Source of the DNA: Kitasatospora arboriphila
GTDB taxonomy: Bacteria > Actinomycetota > Actinomycetes > Mycobacteriales > Mycobacteriaceae
Assembly: GCF_000717275.1 (NCBI RefSeq)
Contig: NZ_JNYV01000001.1
Location: forward strand, 310,001 to 374,000
Direction of reading: 5' to 3'
Length of the DNA stretch: 64,000 nt
A model generated the notes under the pieces. That model was not told the DNA's origin, did not search any database, and saw only the letters and a program-made list of their open reading frames with translations. Made by a program: the position numbers and the translations under genes. Shown piece after piece: positions 20,451-33,037 of this stretch (positions are counted from its first letter, which is position 1; each line of letters begins with the position of its first letter).

Positions 20451-21615
20451 AGTGCGACTGGTTGCCCTGCGCCGGGTTGGCTTGCGCGCCAGCAGGTTTG
20501 GTCAGAGGACCGGGCCCCTGCGAATACGCCGGCTGGCCCTGCTGTGGCGACTGCTGCGGCGGGGCCTGTCCACCCACGGTGGGCGGTGTGGCCAGCGGCT
20601 GCGCGCTGACCTGCGGCAGACCGACGGTCTGCAGCACCCGGGTGATGACTGCGTCGGCGTCCACTTCGTCGGCGAGGGCGTCGTAGCTGAGCACCAGGCG
20701 ATGACGGAGCACGTCGGGAATGAGCTCGACGACATCCTGGGGGATCACATAATCGCGCCCGCGAATCAACGCGAGCGCGCGCGATGCGGCAACGATGCCG
20801 AGGGTGGCGCGCGGCGAAGCGCCGTAAGCGAGCCAGCCCGCGACGTCATGCATGCCGAGTTCTGCCGGGCGGCGGGTGGCGTTGATGACGCGTACGACGT
20901 AGTCGACCAGAGCGTGGTGGACGAACACGTTGGCCGCGGTGTTCTGCAGCCGGACCATCGTCTCGGCGTCGAGTACGCGGGTGGCCTTCGGGGGCACATT
21001 GCCCATCCGGTAGACGATCTCACGTTCTTCCTCGACGGCCGGGTAGTCGACCAAGATCTTGAACAGGAACCGGTCACGCTGTGCCTCGGGCAGCGGGTAC
21101 ACGCCCTCGTTCTCGATGGGGTTCTGCGTCGCCATGACCAAGAACGGGTCGGGCATCGGATAGGTGGTACCGCCGATGGAGACATGCCGCTCGGCCATCA
21201 CCTCCAAGAGCGCCGACTGCACCTTCGCGGGTGCGCGGTTGATCTCGTCGGCGAGAAGGAAGTTGGCCACCACGGGTCCGAGTTCGGTGTCGAACTCCTC
21301 ACGACCCTGCCGATAGATACGCGTACCGATGAGGTCGGTGGGCACCAGGTCGGGGGTGAACTGCACTCGCGAGAAGCTGCCACCGATGACGGTCGCGTAC
21401 GTCTCGACCGCAAGGGTCTTTGCCACGCCCGGCACACCTTCGAGCAAGATGTGACCGCGGGCCAGGAGACCGACCAGGATGCGTTCGACCAGGCGGTCCT
21501 GACCGACGATGACCCTCTTGACCTCGAACATCGCCTTCTCGAGCAAGGCGACGTCGGACTGCGTGAGCTTGAATTCCTCTGCCGAGGTCTTGCTGTCGTC
21601 CTGCGCTGAGGTCAC
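20440..21615 (-). CDS. moxR: MoxR-family AAA+ ATPase
   Basis: The 391-residue AAA+ ATPase has Walker A GVPGVAKT (60-67) and Walker B LLADEINRAPAK, and a C-terminal proline/glutamine-rich tail. It probably powers the DUF58/VWA partners encoded downstream. The GTG at 21615 is chosen because CGGAGGG lies 5 nt upstream; an in-frame ATG at 21699 lacks such a site. It corresponds to MoxR1 of mycobacteria. Confidence 0.93.
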   Translation of the reverse strand: MTSAQDDSKTSAEEFKLTQSDVALLEKAMFEVKRVIVGQDRLVERILVGLLARGHILLEGVPGVAKTLAVETYATVIGGSFSRVQFTPDLVPTDLIGTRIYRQGREEFDTELGPVVANFLLADEINRAPAKVQSALLEVMAERHVSIGGTTYPMPDPFLVMATQNPIENEGVYPLPEAQRDRFLFKILVDYPAVEEEREIVYRMGNVPPKATRVLDAETMVRLQNTAANVFVHHALVDYVVRVINATRRPAELGMHDVAGWLAYGASPRATLGIVAASRALALIRGRDYVIPQDVVELIPDVLRHRLVLSYDALADEVDADAVITRVLQTVGLPQVSAQPLATPPTVGGQAPPQQSPQQGQPAYSQGPGPLTKPAGAQANPAQGNQSHYGG

Positions 21616-21731
21616 CGATACCCTCCGGGGTCTGTTCGATCGTTGTACTGACTGCACCGAGGGTACTGGGCCGCCGGTGGAGCCAGCCACGTCCGGCATC
21701 TGCGGCGGGTCTATATACGGCCCCGGGCTGG

Positions 21732-21754
21732 ATCGATCAGATCAGATCAGATCA
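21732..21754. repeat. GATCA pentamer tandem repeat
   Basis: About four and a half copies of a GATCA-type pentamer lie at and just beyond the ripA stop codon (TCA at 21752-21754 on the plus strand). The array touches the last codon and could vary in copy number by slippage. Confidence 0.7.
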
Positions 21755-23272
21755 GGCGAGCCGCACCACGTAAGGCATTGCTCCGCTGGTCCGCAACGGC
21801 GAGATCTTCACGACGTCACCCGACTGCGGGGCCTCGATCATCGTGTTGTCGCCGAGGTAGAGGGCGACGTGCTGGCTCGCGTTGGGCCCGTAGAAGATCA
21901 TGTCGCCGCGCTGCATCTCCGAGAGCGGGAACTGCGGACCCGACGTGTACTGGTAACCCGTGTAGTGCGGTAGCGAGATCCCGATGCCGGCGAACGCGTA
22001 GATCATCAGCCCGGAGCAGTCGAAGCCCACCTTGTTGTAGTCGCCGTACGAGTCGGCCACGCCACCGTCACGGATACCGAGGGTGGGACCGTTCGCGTCA
22101 CCGCCACCCCAGGAATAACTCACACCCAGCTGCGACATCGCGCGGTTGACCACGATCTCCACCGCAGCGGGGCCTTCGGCGCCCGGGTCGACCGTCCCCG
22201 GTGACGGGGTCGTCGGCGTGGTCGGCTCGGTCGGGGTGGTGGGGTCTACCGGGGTGGTCGGATCGGTCGGGTCGACGGGGGTGGTCGGATCGGTCGGATC
22301 GACCGGAGTGGTCGGGGTCGTCGGCTCATCGATGTCGGTGTGCGGCGGGGTCAGCGATCCGACCAGGGCAGCGAGCATCTGCTGGCTGGTGTTCAGCGCC
22401 AGCTTGCCTGCCGCATCGGCCGCAGCACGCAACGCAGCCTGGTGTGCCTGGTCCTCGATCGCGGCCTGCTGATCGGGCAGGATCGATCCCGGCGCACCCG
22501 GTGAGGTGACAGGCGTCGGCTGTCCTCGGAGCGCCTCGAGCTGCCGCTGAGCCTCGTCACGATCGGCTTGCAGCTTCTGGCGCCGGGCGTTCTCGGCTTT
22601 GACCGCCTCGATCGCCTCGGTGATCGCGCTCTGCGCGTCGGCCTGGCGGTTCTCGGCGGTGGTGGCGGCGAACGAGGCCTGCTGTTCGGTGGCCTGCGCG
22701 GTGGCCGCACGGTTGGCCTCTTCGTTGCGGGCCTGCTGCAGCCGGGCGATCGTCTCCTGCTGATCTTTGCTCAGCTGATCGATGACCGAGGCCCGATCGA
22801 GGACCGCACCGGGATCACCCGAGAGATAGGCCGCCATCGATCCCTGGCTGTTGCCCTGGGTGTACAGACTCCGGATGAACCCGTCGAAGTCGGTCTCCGC
22901 GAGCGCAATTGCGCCGGCAGCGCCCTGTAGCGCCTCCTGGGCGCCACGCACGGCGATGGCCGCCAGTCGCTGCGCTTCCCTGGCGTTCTGGAGGTCGACG
23001 AGAGCGCGGTTGACCGCTTCGCGTTTCACCGCGACGTCGCCGTCCAGGTTGACCAGGTTCTGATTTGTATCGGCGATCTGATTGATCAGTGTGGCGATCT
23101 TGTCAGCACTGCTGGGTGGTTCGGCGACCGCTGTCCCTGCGGACAACTGCCCGAAACCCACCGCGACCGCCGCGACAAACGCGACAGCCACCGATGTTCG
23201 GGCACCACCACGCCGTCGGGTGGACACGGAAAAAGGTCGACGGCGTATGCCGAATGCAGTGCGTCGCCTCAC
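21752..23272 (-). CDS. ripA: NlpC/P60 peptidoglycan endopeptidase (RipA-like)
   Basis: This secreted D,L-endopeptidase cleaves peptide stems during septum resolution. The 506-residue protein has an N-terminal signal peptide (about 1-50, ending AVA), a long coiled-coil region (about 55-250), a proline/threonine linker with PTDPTTPVD repeats (317-357), and a C-terminal NlpC/P60 domain with catalytic C419, H468 and E480, spaced as in mycobacterial RipA. GAGGGAG lies 6 nt before the GTG. No RipB gene follows; moxR comes next after 136 nt. Confidence 0.95.
   Translation of the reverse strand: MRRRTAFGIRRRPFSVSTRRRGGARTSVAVAFVAAVAVGFGQLSAGTAVAEPPSSADKIATLINQIADTNQNLVNLDGDVAVKREAVNRALVDLQNAREAQRLAAIAVRGAQEALQGAAGAIALAETDFDGFIRSLYTQGNSQGSMAAYLSGDPGAVLDRASVIDQLSKDQQETIARLQQARNEEANRAATAQATEQQASFAATTAENRQADAQSAITEAIEAVKAENARRQKLQADRDEAQRQLEALRGQPTPVTSPGAPGSILPDQQAAIEDQAHQAALRAAADAAGKLALNTSQQMLAALVGSLTPPHTDIDEPTTPTTPVDPTDPTTPVDPTDPTTPVDPTTPTEPTTPTTPSPGTVDPGAEGPAAVEIVVNRAMSQLGVSYSWGGGDANGPTLGIRDGGVADSYGDYNKVGFDCSGLMIYAFAGIGISLPHYTGYQYTSGPQFPLSEMQRGDMIFYGPNASQHVALYLGDNTMIEAPQSGDVVKISPLRTSGAMPYVVRLA
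22202..22324. repeat. coding repeat of the RipA PTTP linker
   Basis: A roughly 27-nt unit encoding PTDPTTPVD is repeated about two and a half times, flanked by degenerate PTTP and PTEP units. It forms the flexible linker between coiled coil and hydrolase domain. Confidence 0.8.
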
Positions 23273-23500
23273 AAAGAACTCCCTCGCAGATCTGACATTG
23301 CGCCGGTCGCCGCCGAATCAGCGGCATACCTGGCCATCGCCACGATGGTGATCAACTTCCCCATTAGCACCACCGATGACATACGGAACCGTACGCCACA
23401 AGAACCCCGAAGGAAACAGCAGTCACAAATTACATTAGCGTCATTACCTGCGGAAACGCCGTGAACTCGGGCAATGCCGAAGGTCACGAATTGGATATCG

Positions 23501-23524
23501 CAGAACTACAATTGTGTAGTTCTG
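23501..23524. repeat. inverted repeat between the Rv1476-like gene and ripA
   Basis: CAGAACTACA and TGTAGTTCTG form perfect 10-bp arms around ATTG. No T-run follows on either strand, so an operator or mRNA structure is as likely as a terminator. Confidence 0.6.
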
Positions 23525-23532
23525 GCGTCAAT

Positions 23533-24105
23533 TCAGACGGCGGTGGCAGAAGAGCCGCCGCCGGCGAGCGGCGTGGCCGACGACTCAGGGGCGGTGTGCA
23601 CCGTCGCCGGATCGGTCTCGGTGGGAGTTACCTTGCGCAACTGCAGCTTGCGGGCCACCACCGCACCCACTGCGACCACGGCGATCAGCACGAGCGTGAC
23701 AACGGTCCACGGAACCTGGGTCTGCTCGGTCATCCGGTCCAACATCTGCTCGGCCGCGACGGGCGGATTCGAAATGGTCAGATTGTCGGTGGCCTGTTCC
23801 AATTGCACTCGGCTGAACTCGTCACTTGCCGAACCGACGTAATTGCCGCCGAGAACGATGACGGTGCCGCCTGTGTCCTGCTGCAATTCGGTGGCGATGT
23901 CGCGGTAGTAGGTGATCCGGGGATACACCTTGTCCGTCACCACGAAATGCACGTCGTAGCCCTTGTCCTTCGCCTCGGCGACAACCTGCAGGATTCGCGG
24001 GGTCATCTCCGGTGGCGCCACGACCCCGTCATCGGCCAGTCCGGCCTGCAGCTCGGGCAGGTTCACGTCCGGCGGGATGATGGTCAAGCTCGGCGTGGGT
24101 GCCAC
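23533..24105 (-). CDS. membrane-anchored protein (Rv1476-like)
   Basis: The 190-residue protein has a periplasmic-type N-terminal domain (about 5-120), one transmembrane segment (about 130-150) and a low-complexity tail. Position between acn and ripA and overall design match Rv1476 of M. tuberculosis. The GTG at 24105 is preferred because GGAG lies 5 nt upstream; an ATG at 24135 has no such site. A role in cell-wall hydrolase control is plausible only from linkage to ripA. Confidence 0.8.
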   Translation of the reverse strand: MAPTPSLTIIPPDVNLPELQAGLADDGVVAPPEMTPRILQVVAEAKDKGYDVHFVVTDKVYPRITYYRDIATELQQDTGGTVIVLGGNYVGSASDEFSRVQLEQATDNLTISNPPVAAEQMLDRMTEQTQVPWTVVTLVLIAVVAVGAVVARKLQLRKVTPTETDPATVHTAPESSATPLAGGGSSATAV

Positions 24106-24241
24106 GTGTTCTCCGAATCTGTGGATCGGGGGCATTGCTGGCAGAAGCCAACCTACGGCTGCACATTACGACACAATTGGGGAGTCCCAGCGTCACCGCG
24201 CCTGTCCGACACCCCGGACATGCCCGGAACCGACCCGGCGA

Positions 24242-24270
24242 CTTTACCAGTACGCTCGTACTGCTAGAAT
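24242..24270 (+). promoter_or_regulatory. acn promoter with AcnR operator
   Basis: CAGTAC (24248-24253), GCTC, GTACTG (24258-24263) matches the CAGnACnnncGTACTG site known for AcnR of Corynebacterium glutamicum. It lies between a weak -35 (CTTTAC, 24242-24247) and the -10 TAGAAT (24265-24270), so AcnR would block RNA polymerase. The leader to the acn ATG is about 120 nt. Confidence 0.85.
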
Positions 24271-24386
24271 CGTCGGTAGAGCGCATGCGGTGCAGCCCAC
24301 TGCTTGCGTCCAGATCGGTGAAGTTGCCGACAACTATCCGGACCGGCACAGCCCCCGCCGGCCGACAACACGAAGAGTGGAGCTGA

Positions 24387-27224
<2,838 letters not shown>

Positions 27225-27240
27225 CCAGAGGACTCCGCGG

Positions 27241-27807
27241 GTGCCCAAGGTAAGCCAAGACCACCTGGAAGCCCGGCGACGTCAGATCCTCGACGGTGCG
27301 CGCCGTTGTTTTGCCGAGTTCGGTTACGACGGCGCCACCGTGCGTCGGCTCGAGGAGGCAACCTCCTTGTCCCGGGGAGCGATTTTTCATCACTTCCGGG
27401 ACAAGGAGGCGCTCTTCCTCGCGCTGGCGCACGAGGACGCCGAGCGAATGGCCGACGTGGCCGCCAACGAAGGTCTTGTCCAGGTGATGCGCGACATGCT
27501 CAACCATCCCGAGGAGTTCGATTGGCTGGGAACACGTCTGGAGATCGCCCGTAAGTTGCGCACCGACGCGGCGTTTCGTTCTGGTTGGAAGGAACGTTCC
27601 GCCGAGCTCGAGTCGGCCACACTCGCTCGCCTCGAGCGGCAGCGGACAGCCGGACGTTTGCGAGACGATCTGCCCACCCGCGTTCTCGTGGCGTATCTCG
27701 ATCTCATCCTCGACGGGCTCACCACCCGGCTGGCATCGGGCGCCGCGACCGACGATCTGCACGCGGTCCTCGACCTCGTGGAGGAATCGGTCCGCCGTAC
27801 CCGCTGA
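27241..27807 (+). CDS. acnR: TetR-family repressor of aconitase, AcnR
   Basis: The 188-residue TetR protein has an N-terminal HTH (about 15-58) with GATVRRLEEATSLSRGAIFHHF, nearly the same as C. glutamicum AcnR, and an all-helical ligand-binding region. It probably represses acn by binding the CAGTAC/GTACTG palindrome at 24248-24263; the corynebacterial protein responds to citrate or aconitate. The GTG at 27241 begins the conserved region. It ends before a strong terminator. Confidence 0.93.
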   Translation: MPKVSQDHLEARRRQILDGARRCFAEFGYDGATVRRLEEATSLSRGAIFHHFRDKEALFLALAHEDAERMADVAANEGLVQVMRDMLNHPEEFDWLGTRLEIARKLRTDAAFRSGWKERSAELESATLARLERQRTAGRLRDDLPTRVLVAYLDLILDGLTTRLASGAATDDLHAVLDLVEESVRRTR

Positions 27808-27821
27808 CGGCGCCGACCCTG

Positions 27822-27865
27822 GCCCCCGTCCATCGTGCCCCTGGCGCGGTGGACGGGGGCTTTCG
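27822..27865 (+). terminator. rho-independent-like terminator of acn-acnR
   Basis: GCCCCCGTCC (27822-27831) and GGACGGGGGC (27851-27860) pair perfectly, and the stem extends four further pairs inward (one G-T). TTTCG follows. Confidence 0.85.
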
Positions 27866-28009
27866 CGTGCCGCGTCCACGACATCTGTTACGCCGGCCTC
27901 ATGACTCCTCCGGATAACTCCTCGGAAACTGCGAGGAATGTGATAGTTCTGGTTAACATATCGCGGCCGTTCGGGCCGCCTCGTGGATTCGCTGAGCCGG
28001 AGGTCGTTG

Positions 28010-29539
28010 ATGTTCCCGGGCAATTTTGTCGCCACCACCCCTGACAAGGTCGCCGTTGTGCGACCGGCGACCGGTGAGTCGATCACCTACGCCGAGCTCG
28101 ACAGGCTCTCGACCCAAGTCGCCCACTACCTGCGTGACGACCTCGGCCTCGGCCGCGGCGACAACGTTTCCATCGTTTCCAACAACGACATCCGGGTGCT
28201 CGTGATCTATTGGGCGGCAGTGCGTTCGGGGATGTACGTCACCGCGATCAACAACCACCTCACACCCGACGAGGTCAACTACATCCTCGGTGACTGCAGC
28301 GCGGTCGCCCTGTTCGCCTCCGCCGAGGTGGCCGATGCGGTCAGCGCCGCGAAACAGGTGCCCGGAGTGACGCACCGAATCGCCTGGGGTGGCGACATAC
28401 CGGGCTTCGAGTCGTTCGACGAGATCCTCGCCAACGCCTCCGACGAGCCCCTGACCGATCAGCCTCGCGGCCAGGACATGCTGTATTCGTCCGGTACCAC
28501 CGGCCGGCCCAAGGGCATCAAGGTACCGCTGCAGGACGGACAGGTGAACGAGATCCCCGACCCGTACACGGCGGTGTTCTCACTGCTGTACGGGTTCGAC
28601 CAGGAATGTGTGTACCTGTGTCCCGCTCCCCTGTATCACGCTGCGCCGCTGCGTTATTGCGGCATGGTCAACTCCGTCGGGGGCACGATCGTGCTGATGG
28701 ACAAGTTCGACGCCGAAGGTGCGCTCAGCCTGATCGACGAGTACCGGGTCACCCACAGCCAGTGGGTGCCCACGATGTTCATCCGCATGCTCAAACTGCC
28801 CGAGGATGTCCGCGCCAAATACGACGTCAGCAGCATGAAGATCGCAATCCACGCGGCGGCGCCGTGTCCTCCCGAGGTCAAGCAGGCCATGATCAAGTGG
28901 TGGGGCCCGGTGATCCACGAGTACTACGCCTCCACCGAGGGCGCCGGCGCCACGTTCATCAACAGCGAGGAAGCTCTGACCCACCCCGGTTCGGTAGGCA
29001 AACCCCTGCTGGGAGTGGTCCGCATCTGCGACGACGACGGCAACGAACTGCCCACCGGTGAGATCGGCACGGTCTTCTGGGAACGCGACGAACTGCCGTT
29101 CGAGTATCACAACGATCCAGAGAAGACGAAGTCTGCGCAGCACCCCGAGCACCCGGCCTGGACAACAAGCGGCGATGTCGGTTACGTCGACGCGGAGGGT
29201 TTCCTGTACCTCACCGACCGTAAGTCGTTCATGATCATCTCCGGCGGAGTGAACATCTACCCGCAGGAAGCCGAGAACGTCCTCATCGGGCACCCCGACG
29301 TCTTCGACGTCGGCGTGATCGGGGTGCCCGACCCGGATCTGGGTGAGGTGGCCAAGGCATGCGTCCAACTCGAGCCGGGCGTGAACCCGTCCCCTGAGCT
29401 GGCCCGGGAGATGATCGACTTCGTGCGGGAGCGCCTTGCGCACTACAAGGCACCCAAGTCGGTCGACTTCGTCGACGAACTCCCCCGCACGCCCACCGGA
29501 AAACTGGTGAAGCGAGAACTGCAGAAGAACTACGTCTGA
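28010..29539 (+). CDS. fatty-acyl-CoA synthetase (class I adenylate-forming enzyme)
   Basis: The enzyme activates a carboxylic acid to its acyl-CoA through an acyl-adenylate. The 509-residue sequence has the P-loop YSSGTTGRPKG, YASTEG, the hinge GDVGYVDAEGFLYLTDRKSFMI (here broken at LTDRKS), and the C-terminal catalytic lysine in PRTPTGKL. The substrate chain is unknown; the active-site region does not let me tell fatty from aromatic acids. The ATG at 28010 has CGGAGG 7 nt upstream. Confidence 0.9.
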   Translation: MFPGNFVATTPDKVAVVRPATGESITYAELDRLSTQVAHYLRDDLGLGRGDNVSIVSNNDIRVLVIYWAAVRSGMYVTAINNHLTPDEVNYILGDCSAVALFASAEVADAVSAAKQVPGVTHRIAWGGDIPGFESFDEILANASDEPLTDQPRGQDMLYSSGTTGRPKGIKVPLQDGQVNEIPDPYTAVFSLLYGFDQECVYLCPAPLYHAAPLRYCGMVNSVGGTIVLMDKFDAEGALSLIDEYRVTHSQWVPTMFIRMLKLPEDVRAKYDVSSMKIAIHAAAPCPPEVKQAMIKWWGPVIHEYYASTEGAGATFINSEEALTHPGSVGKPLLGVVRICDDDGNELPTGEIGTVFWERDELPFEYHNDPEKTKSAQHPEHPAWTTSGDVGYVDAEGFLYLTDRKSFMIISGGVNIYPQEAENVLIGHPDVFDVGVIGVPDPDLGEVAKACVQLEPGVNPSPELAREMIDFVRERLAHYKAPKSVDFVDELPRTPTGKLVKRELQKNYV

Positions 29540-29546
29540 CCAAGGA

Positions 29547-29613
29547 CCCGGAAGTGGTGGGTTTGTGTGGGCGCGACCTGCGCACATGCGCGCCCGAACC
29601 CACCACTTTCGGG
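29547..29613. terminator. bidirectional hairpin between convergent genes
   Basis: An 18-bp outer stem (29547-29564 with 29596-29613, two G-T pairs) and, past a four-base bulge, a 7-bp inner stem (29569-29575 with 29589-29595) close a 13-nt loop. It lies between two convergent stop codons; no clear T-run is present. Confidence 0.7.
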
Positions 29614-29620
29614 GTTTGGG

Positions 29621-31252
<1,632 letters not shown>

Positions 31253-31260
31253 GACGCGCC

Positions 31261-31266
31261 AGTGTA
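31261..31266 (-). promoter_or_regulatory. -10 box of the ABC-F gene
   Basis: TACACT on the minus strand ends 8 nt before the GTG at 31252 (leaderless). Confidence 0.5.
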
Positions 31267-31277
31267 CGCCAAACCGA

Positions 31278-31283
31278 TACCGT
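31278..31283 (+). promoter_or_regulatory. -10 box of the lycopene-cyclase-like gene
   Basis: TACCGT ends 6 nt before the ATG at 31290 (leaderless). The divergent ABC-F -10 box lies only 11 nt away. Confidence 0.5.
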
Positions 31284-31289
31284 GCCCTT

Positions 31290-32444
31290 ATGAGCGAGGC
31301 GGGCGACGACCACGACGAAGGCCGTACATATGACGTGGCAGTCGTCGGTGCGGGTCCGGCAGGTCGGGCGGTCGCCGCACGATCGGCGGCCGCGGGCCTC
31401 GACACCGCATTGGTCGATCCGGCACCGGACCGGTACTGGCACGTCACCTACGGGGCGTGGTCCGACGAGCTCCCCAGCTGGGTAGGAACGAAAGTCATTG
31501 CTGCACAGTCGAGCACGGTCGCCGTATTCACACCGGGCCGCCACTTGATCGAGCGCGCGTACGTCACTCTGGACACCCGTGCGCTGCAGCAGAGTCTCGA
31601 CATCTCGGCCGTGACGACCTTCGCGGACACGGCCACATCTGTGAACGCCGACAATGTCAGAATGCAGGACGGCCGGAAAGTGACGGCACGCACAGTCATC
31701 GATGCGCGCGGTTTGCGGGCTCCACACGCGCCGGCGCAATCGGCGTTCGGGATCTTTGTCGACAGCGAGATCGCAGCGCCCTATCTCGGCTCCGACAACG
31801 CTGTGCTGATGGACTGGCGAGGGGTCGAGCCCGGTCGAGCCCCCTCGTTCCTCTACGCGATCCCCGTGGCCGATGGCCGGGTGCTGCTGGAGGAGACCTG
31901 TCTCGCCGGCGCCCCGCCGGTGCCGCTGGCCGAACTCCAGGATCGACTACGGGGCCGCCTCGAACACATGGGGATCACCCGCCCGACCCTCGACACCGCG
32001 CCGACCGAGCGGGTCTACTTCGCGTTGTGCGGCGACAACTCAGTGCCGCCATGGCGGTCCGATCCGCTCCTGTTCGGCGCGGCGGGCGGAATGATGCATC
32101 CGGCGACCGGATACAGCGTGGCGGCATCGTTGTCGGCGGCCGACGCAGTGGTCGACGCCATGGCGAACGAACGTGATCCGAAGGCCGCACTCTGGACCGC
32201 TCAGGCCCGCGCCGTCCATCGGTTGCGGCGTCGCGGCCTGTCCTCACTCCTCGGACTGGCTCCCACTGACGTGGTCAGGTTCTTCGACGGGTTCTTCGAG
32301 ATGTCGCTCGAACGCCAGCGGACATATCTCAGCTCGCGCGACGACCTCGCCGGGGTGGCCTTGTCGATGAGTCGCATGATCGGGCTCACCGACCGCACCC
32401 TCGCGCTGCGCATCATGCGCGGTGCTGTGCTTTCCCGGACCTGA
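31290..32444 (+). CDS. lycopene-cyclase-like flavoprotein (CrtL type)
   Basis: The 384-residue protein has an N-terminal FAD-binding dinucleotide fold (VVGAGPAGRAVAARSAAAG, about 18-36) and the lycopene-cyclase hallmark GAAGGMMHPATGYSV. The CrtL family forms beta-ionone rings on lycopene at the membrane. No other carotenoid gene is in the window, so the substrate rests on family resemblance. The ATG at 31290 is supported by TACCGT 6 nt upstream. It ends 29 nt from the convergent Asp23 operon. Confidence 0.82.
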   Translation: MSEAGDDHDEGRTYDVAVVGAGPAGRAVAARSAAAGLDTALVDPAPDRYWHVTYGAWSDELPSWVGTKVIAAQSSTVAVFTPGRHLIERAYVTLDTRALQQSLDISAVTTFADTATSVNADNVRMQDGRKVTARTVIDARGLRAPHAPAQSAFGIFVDSEIAAPYLGSDNAVLMDWRGVEPGRAPSFLYAIPVADGRVLLEETCLAGAPPVPLAELQDRLRGRLEHMGITRPTLDTAPTERVYFALCGDNSVPPWRSDPLLFGAAGGMMHPATGYSVAASLSAADAVVDAMANERDPKAALWTAQARAVHRLRRRGLSSLLGLAPTDVVRFFDGFFEMSLERQRTYLSSRDDLAGVALSMSRMIGLTDRTLALRIMRGAVLSRT

Positions 32445-32473
32445 CGTCGGTTCGCCGGCGGGCGATCCTCTTC

Positions 32474-33037
32474 TCAGTGATTGGGTTCACGATGCAGCAG
32501 CATACGTACCTGGACGTCGCTGCCCCGCAGTGACGACAGGAGCAGGTCCCTCACCCCGCTCACGGCGGCGCCGAGAGCGTCGTCGTCGGCGGTTGGAGAA
32601 GCCGTCACCGTGATCTCGACAACAGGGATCACGCCGTCGACGTAGGACCGGACCGCCGAGGAGCGAACATGACGATGTCGTTCGAGAGACCTGGCCGCCG
32701 CCCGGGCCACGTCGGCCACGGCGATGTCGATCTCGCCGACAAACGGTTCACCCTGCGGTCGCACGGTCACCGACCGCAGGCGATTCGGCGAAATGTTCGC
32801 CAACAACAGCCACGCACCACAGATGCCCAGCAGGACGGTTGCGGCCAGCAGGGCCCAATCCCACCACGATTGTCCCGGCGCGGAGTAGATCTGAGCGGTG
32901 TCGACGTTGCCGACCGCATCGGTCACCGGTCCGACGCCCGCCCAGCGGAGCAGTGCGATCAGGCCGGCGGCGGCGAGAAGCAGGCCGATCAGGCCCACCG
33001 CGAGGCGGTCAAGGGCGTTCAGGGTGCGCCGCATCAT
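32474..33037 (-). CDS. AmaP-like alkaline-shock membrane anchor protein
   Basis: The 187-residue protein has two transmembrane segments (about 12-31 and 60-80) followed by a C-terminal domain. This design matches AmaP, which anchors Asp23 at the membrane in Gram-positive bacteria. It is the last gene of the Asp23 operon and overlaps the preceding gene by 29 nt (26 if the second ATG at 33034 is used). Assignment rests on topology and context. Confidence 0.72.
   Translation of the reverse strand: MMRRTLNALDRLAVGLIGLLLAAAGLIALLRWAGVGPVTDAVGNVDTAQIYSAPGQSWWDWALLAATVLLGICGAWLLLANISPNRLRSVTVRPQGEPFVGEIDIAVADVARAAARSLERHRHVRSSAVRSYVDGVIPVVEITVTASPTADDDALGAAVSGVRDLLLSSLRGSDVQVRMLLHREPNH

Noticed and set aside
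22202..22324. possible CRISPR-like repeat
   Set aside because: The units are in frame, 27 nt long and encode the RipA linker; there are no spacers.
31253..31447. longer start for the ABC-F protein
   Set aside because: The extension would overlap the divergent gene and its promoter; the -10 box supports GTG at 31252.
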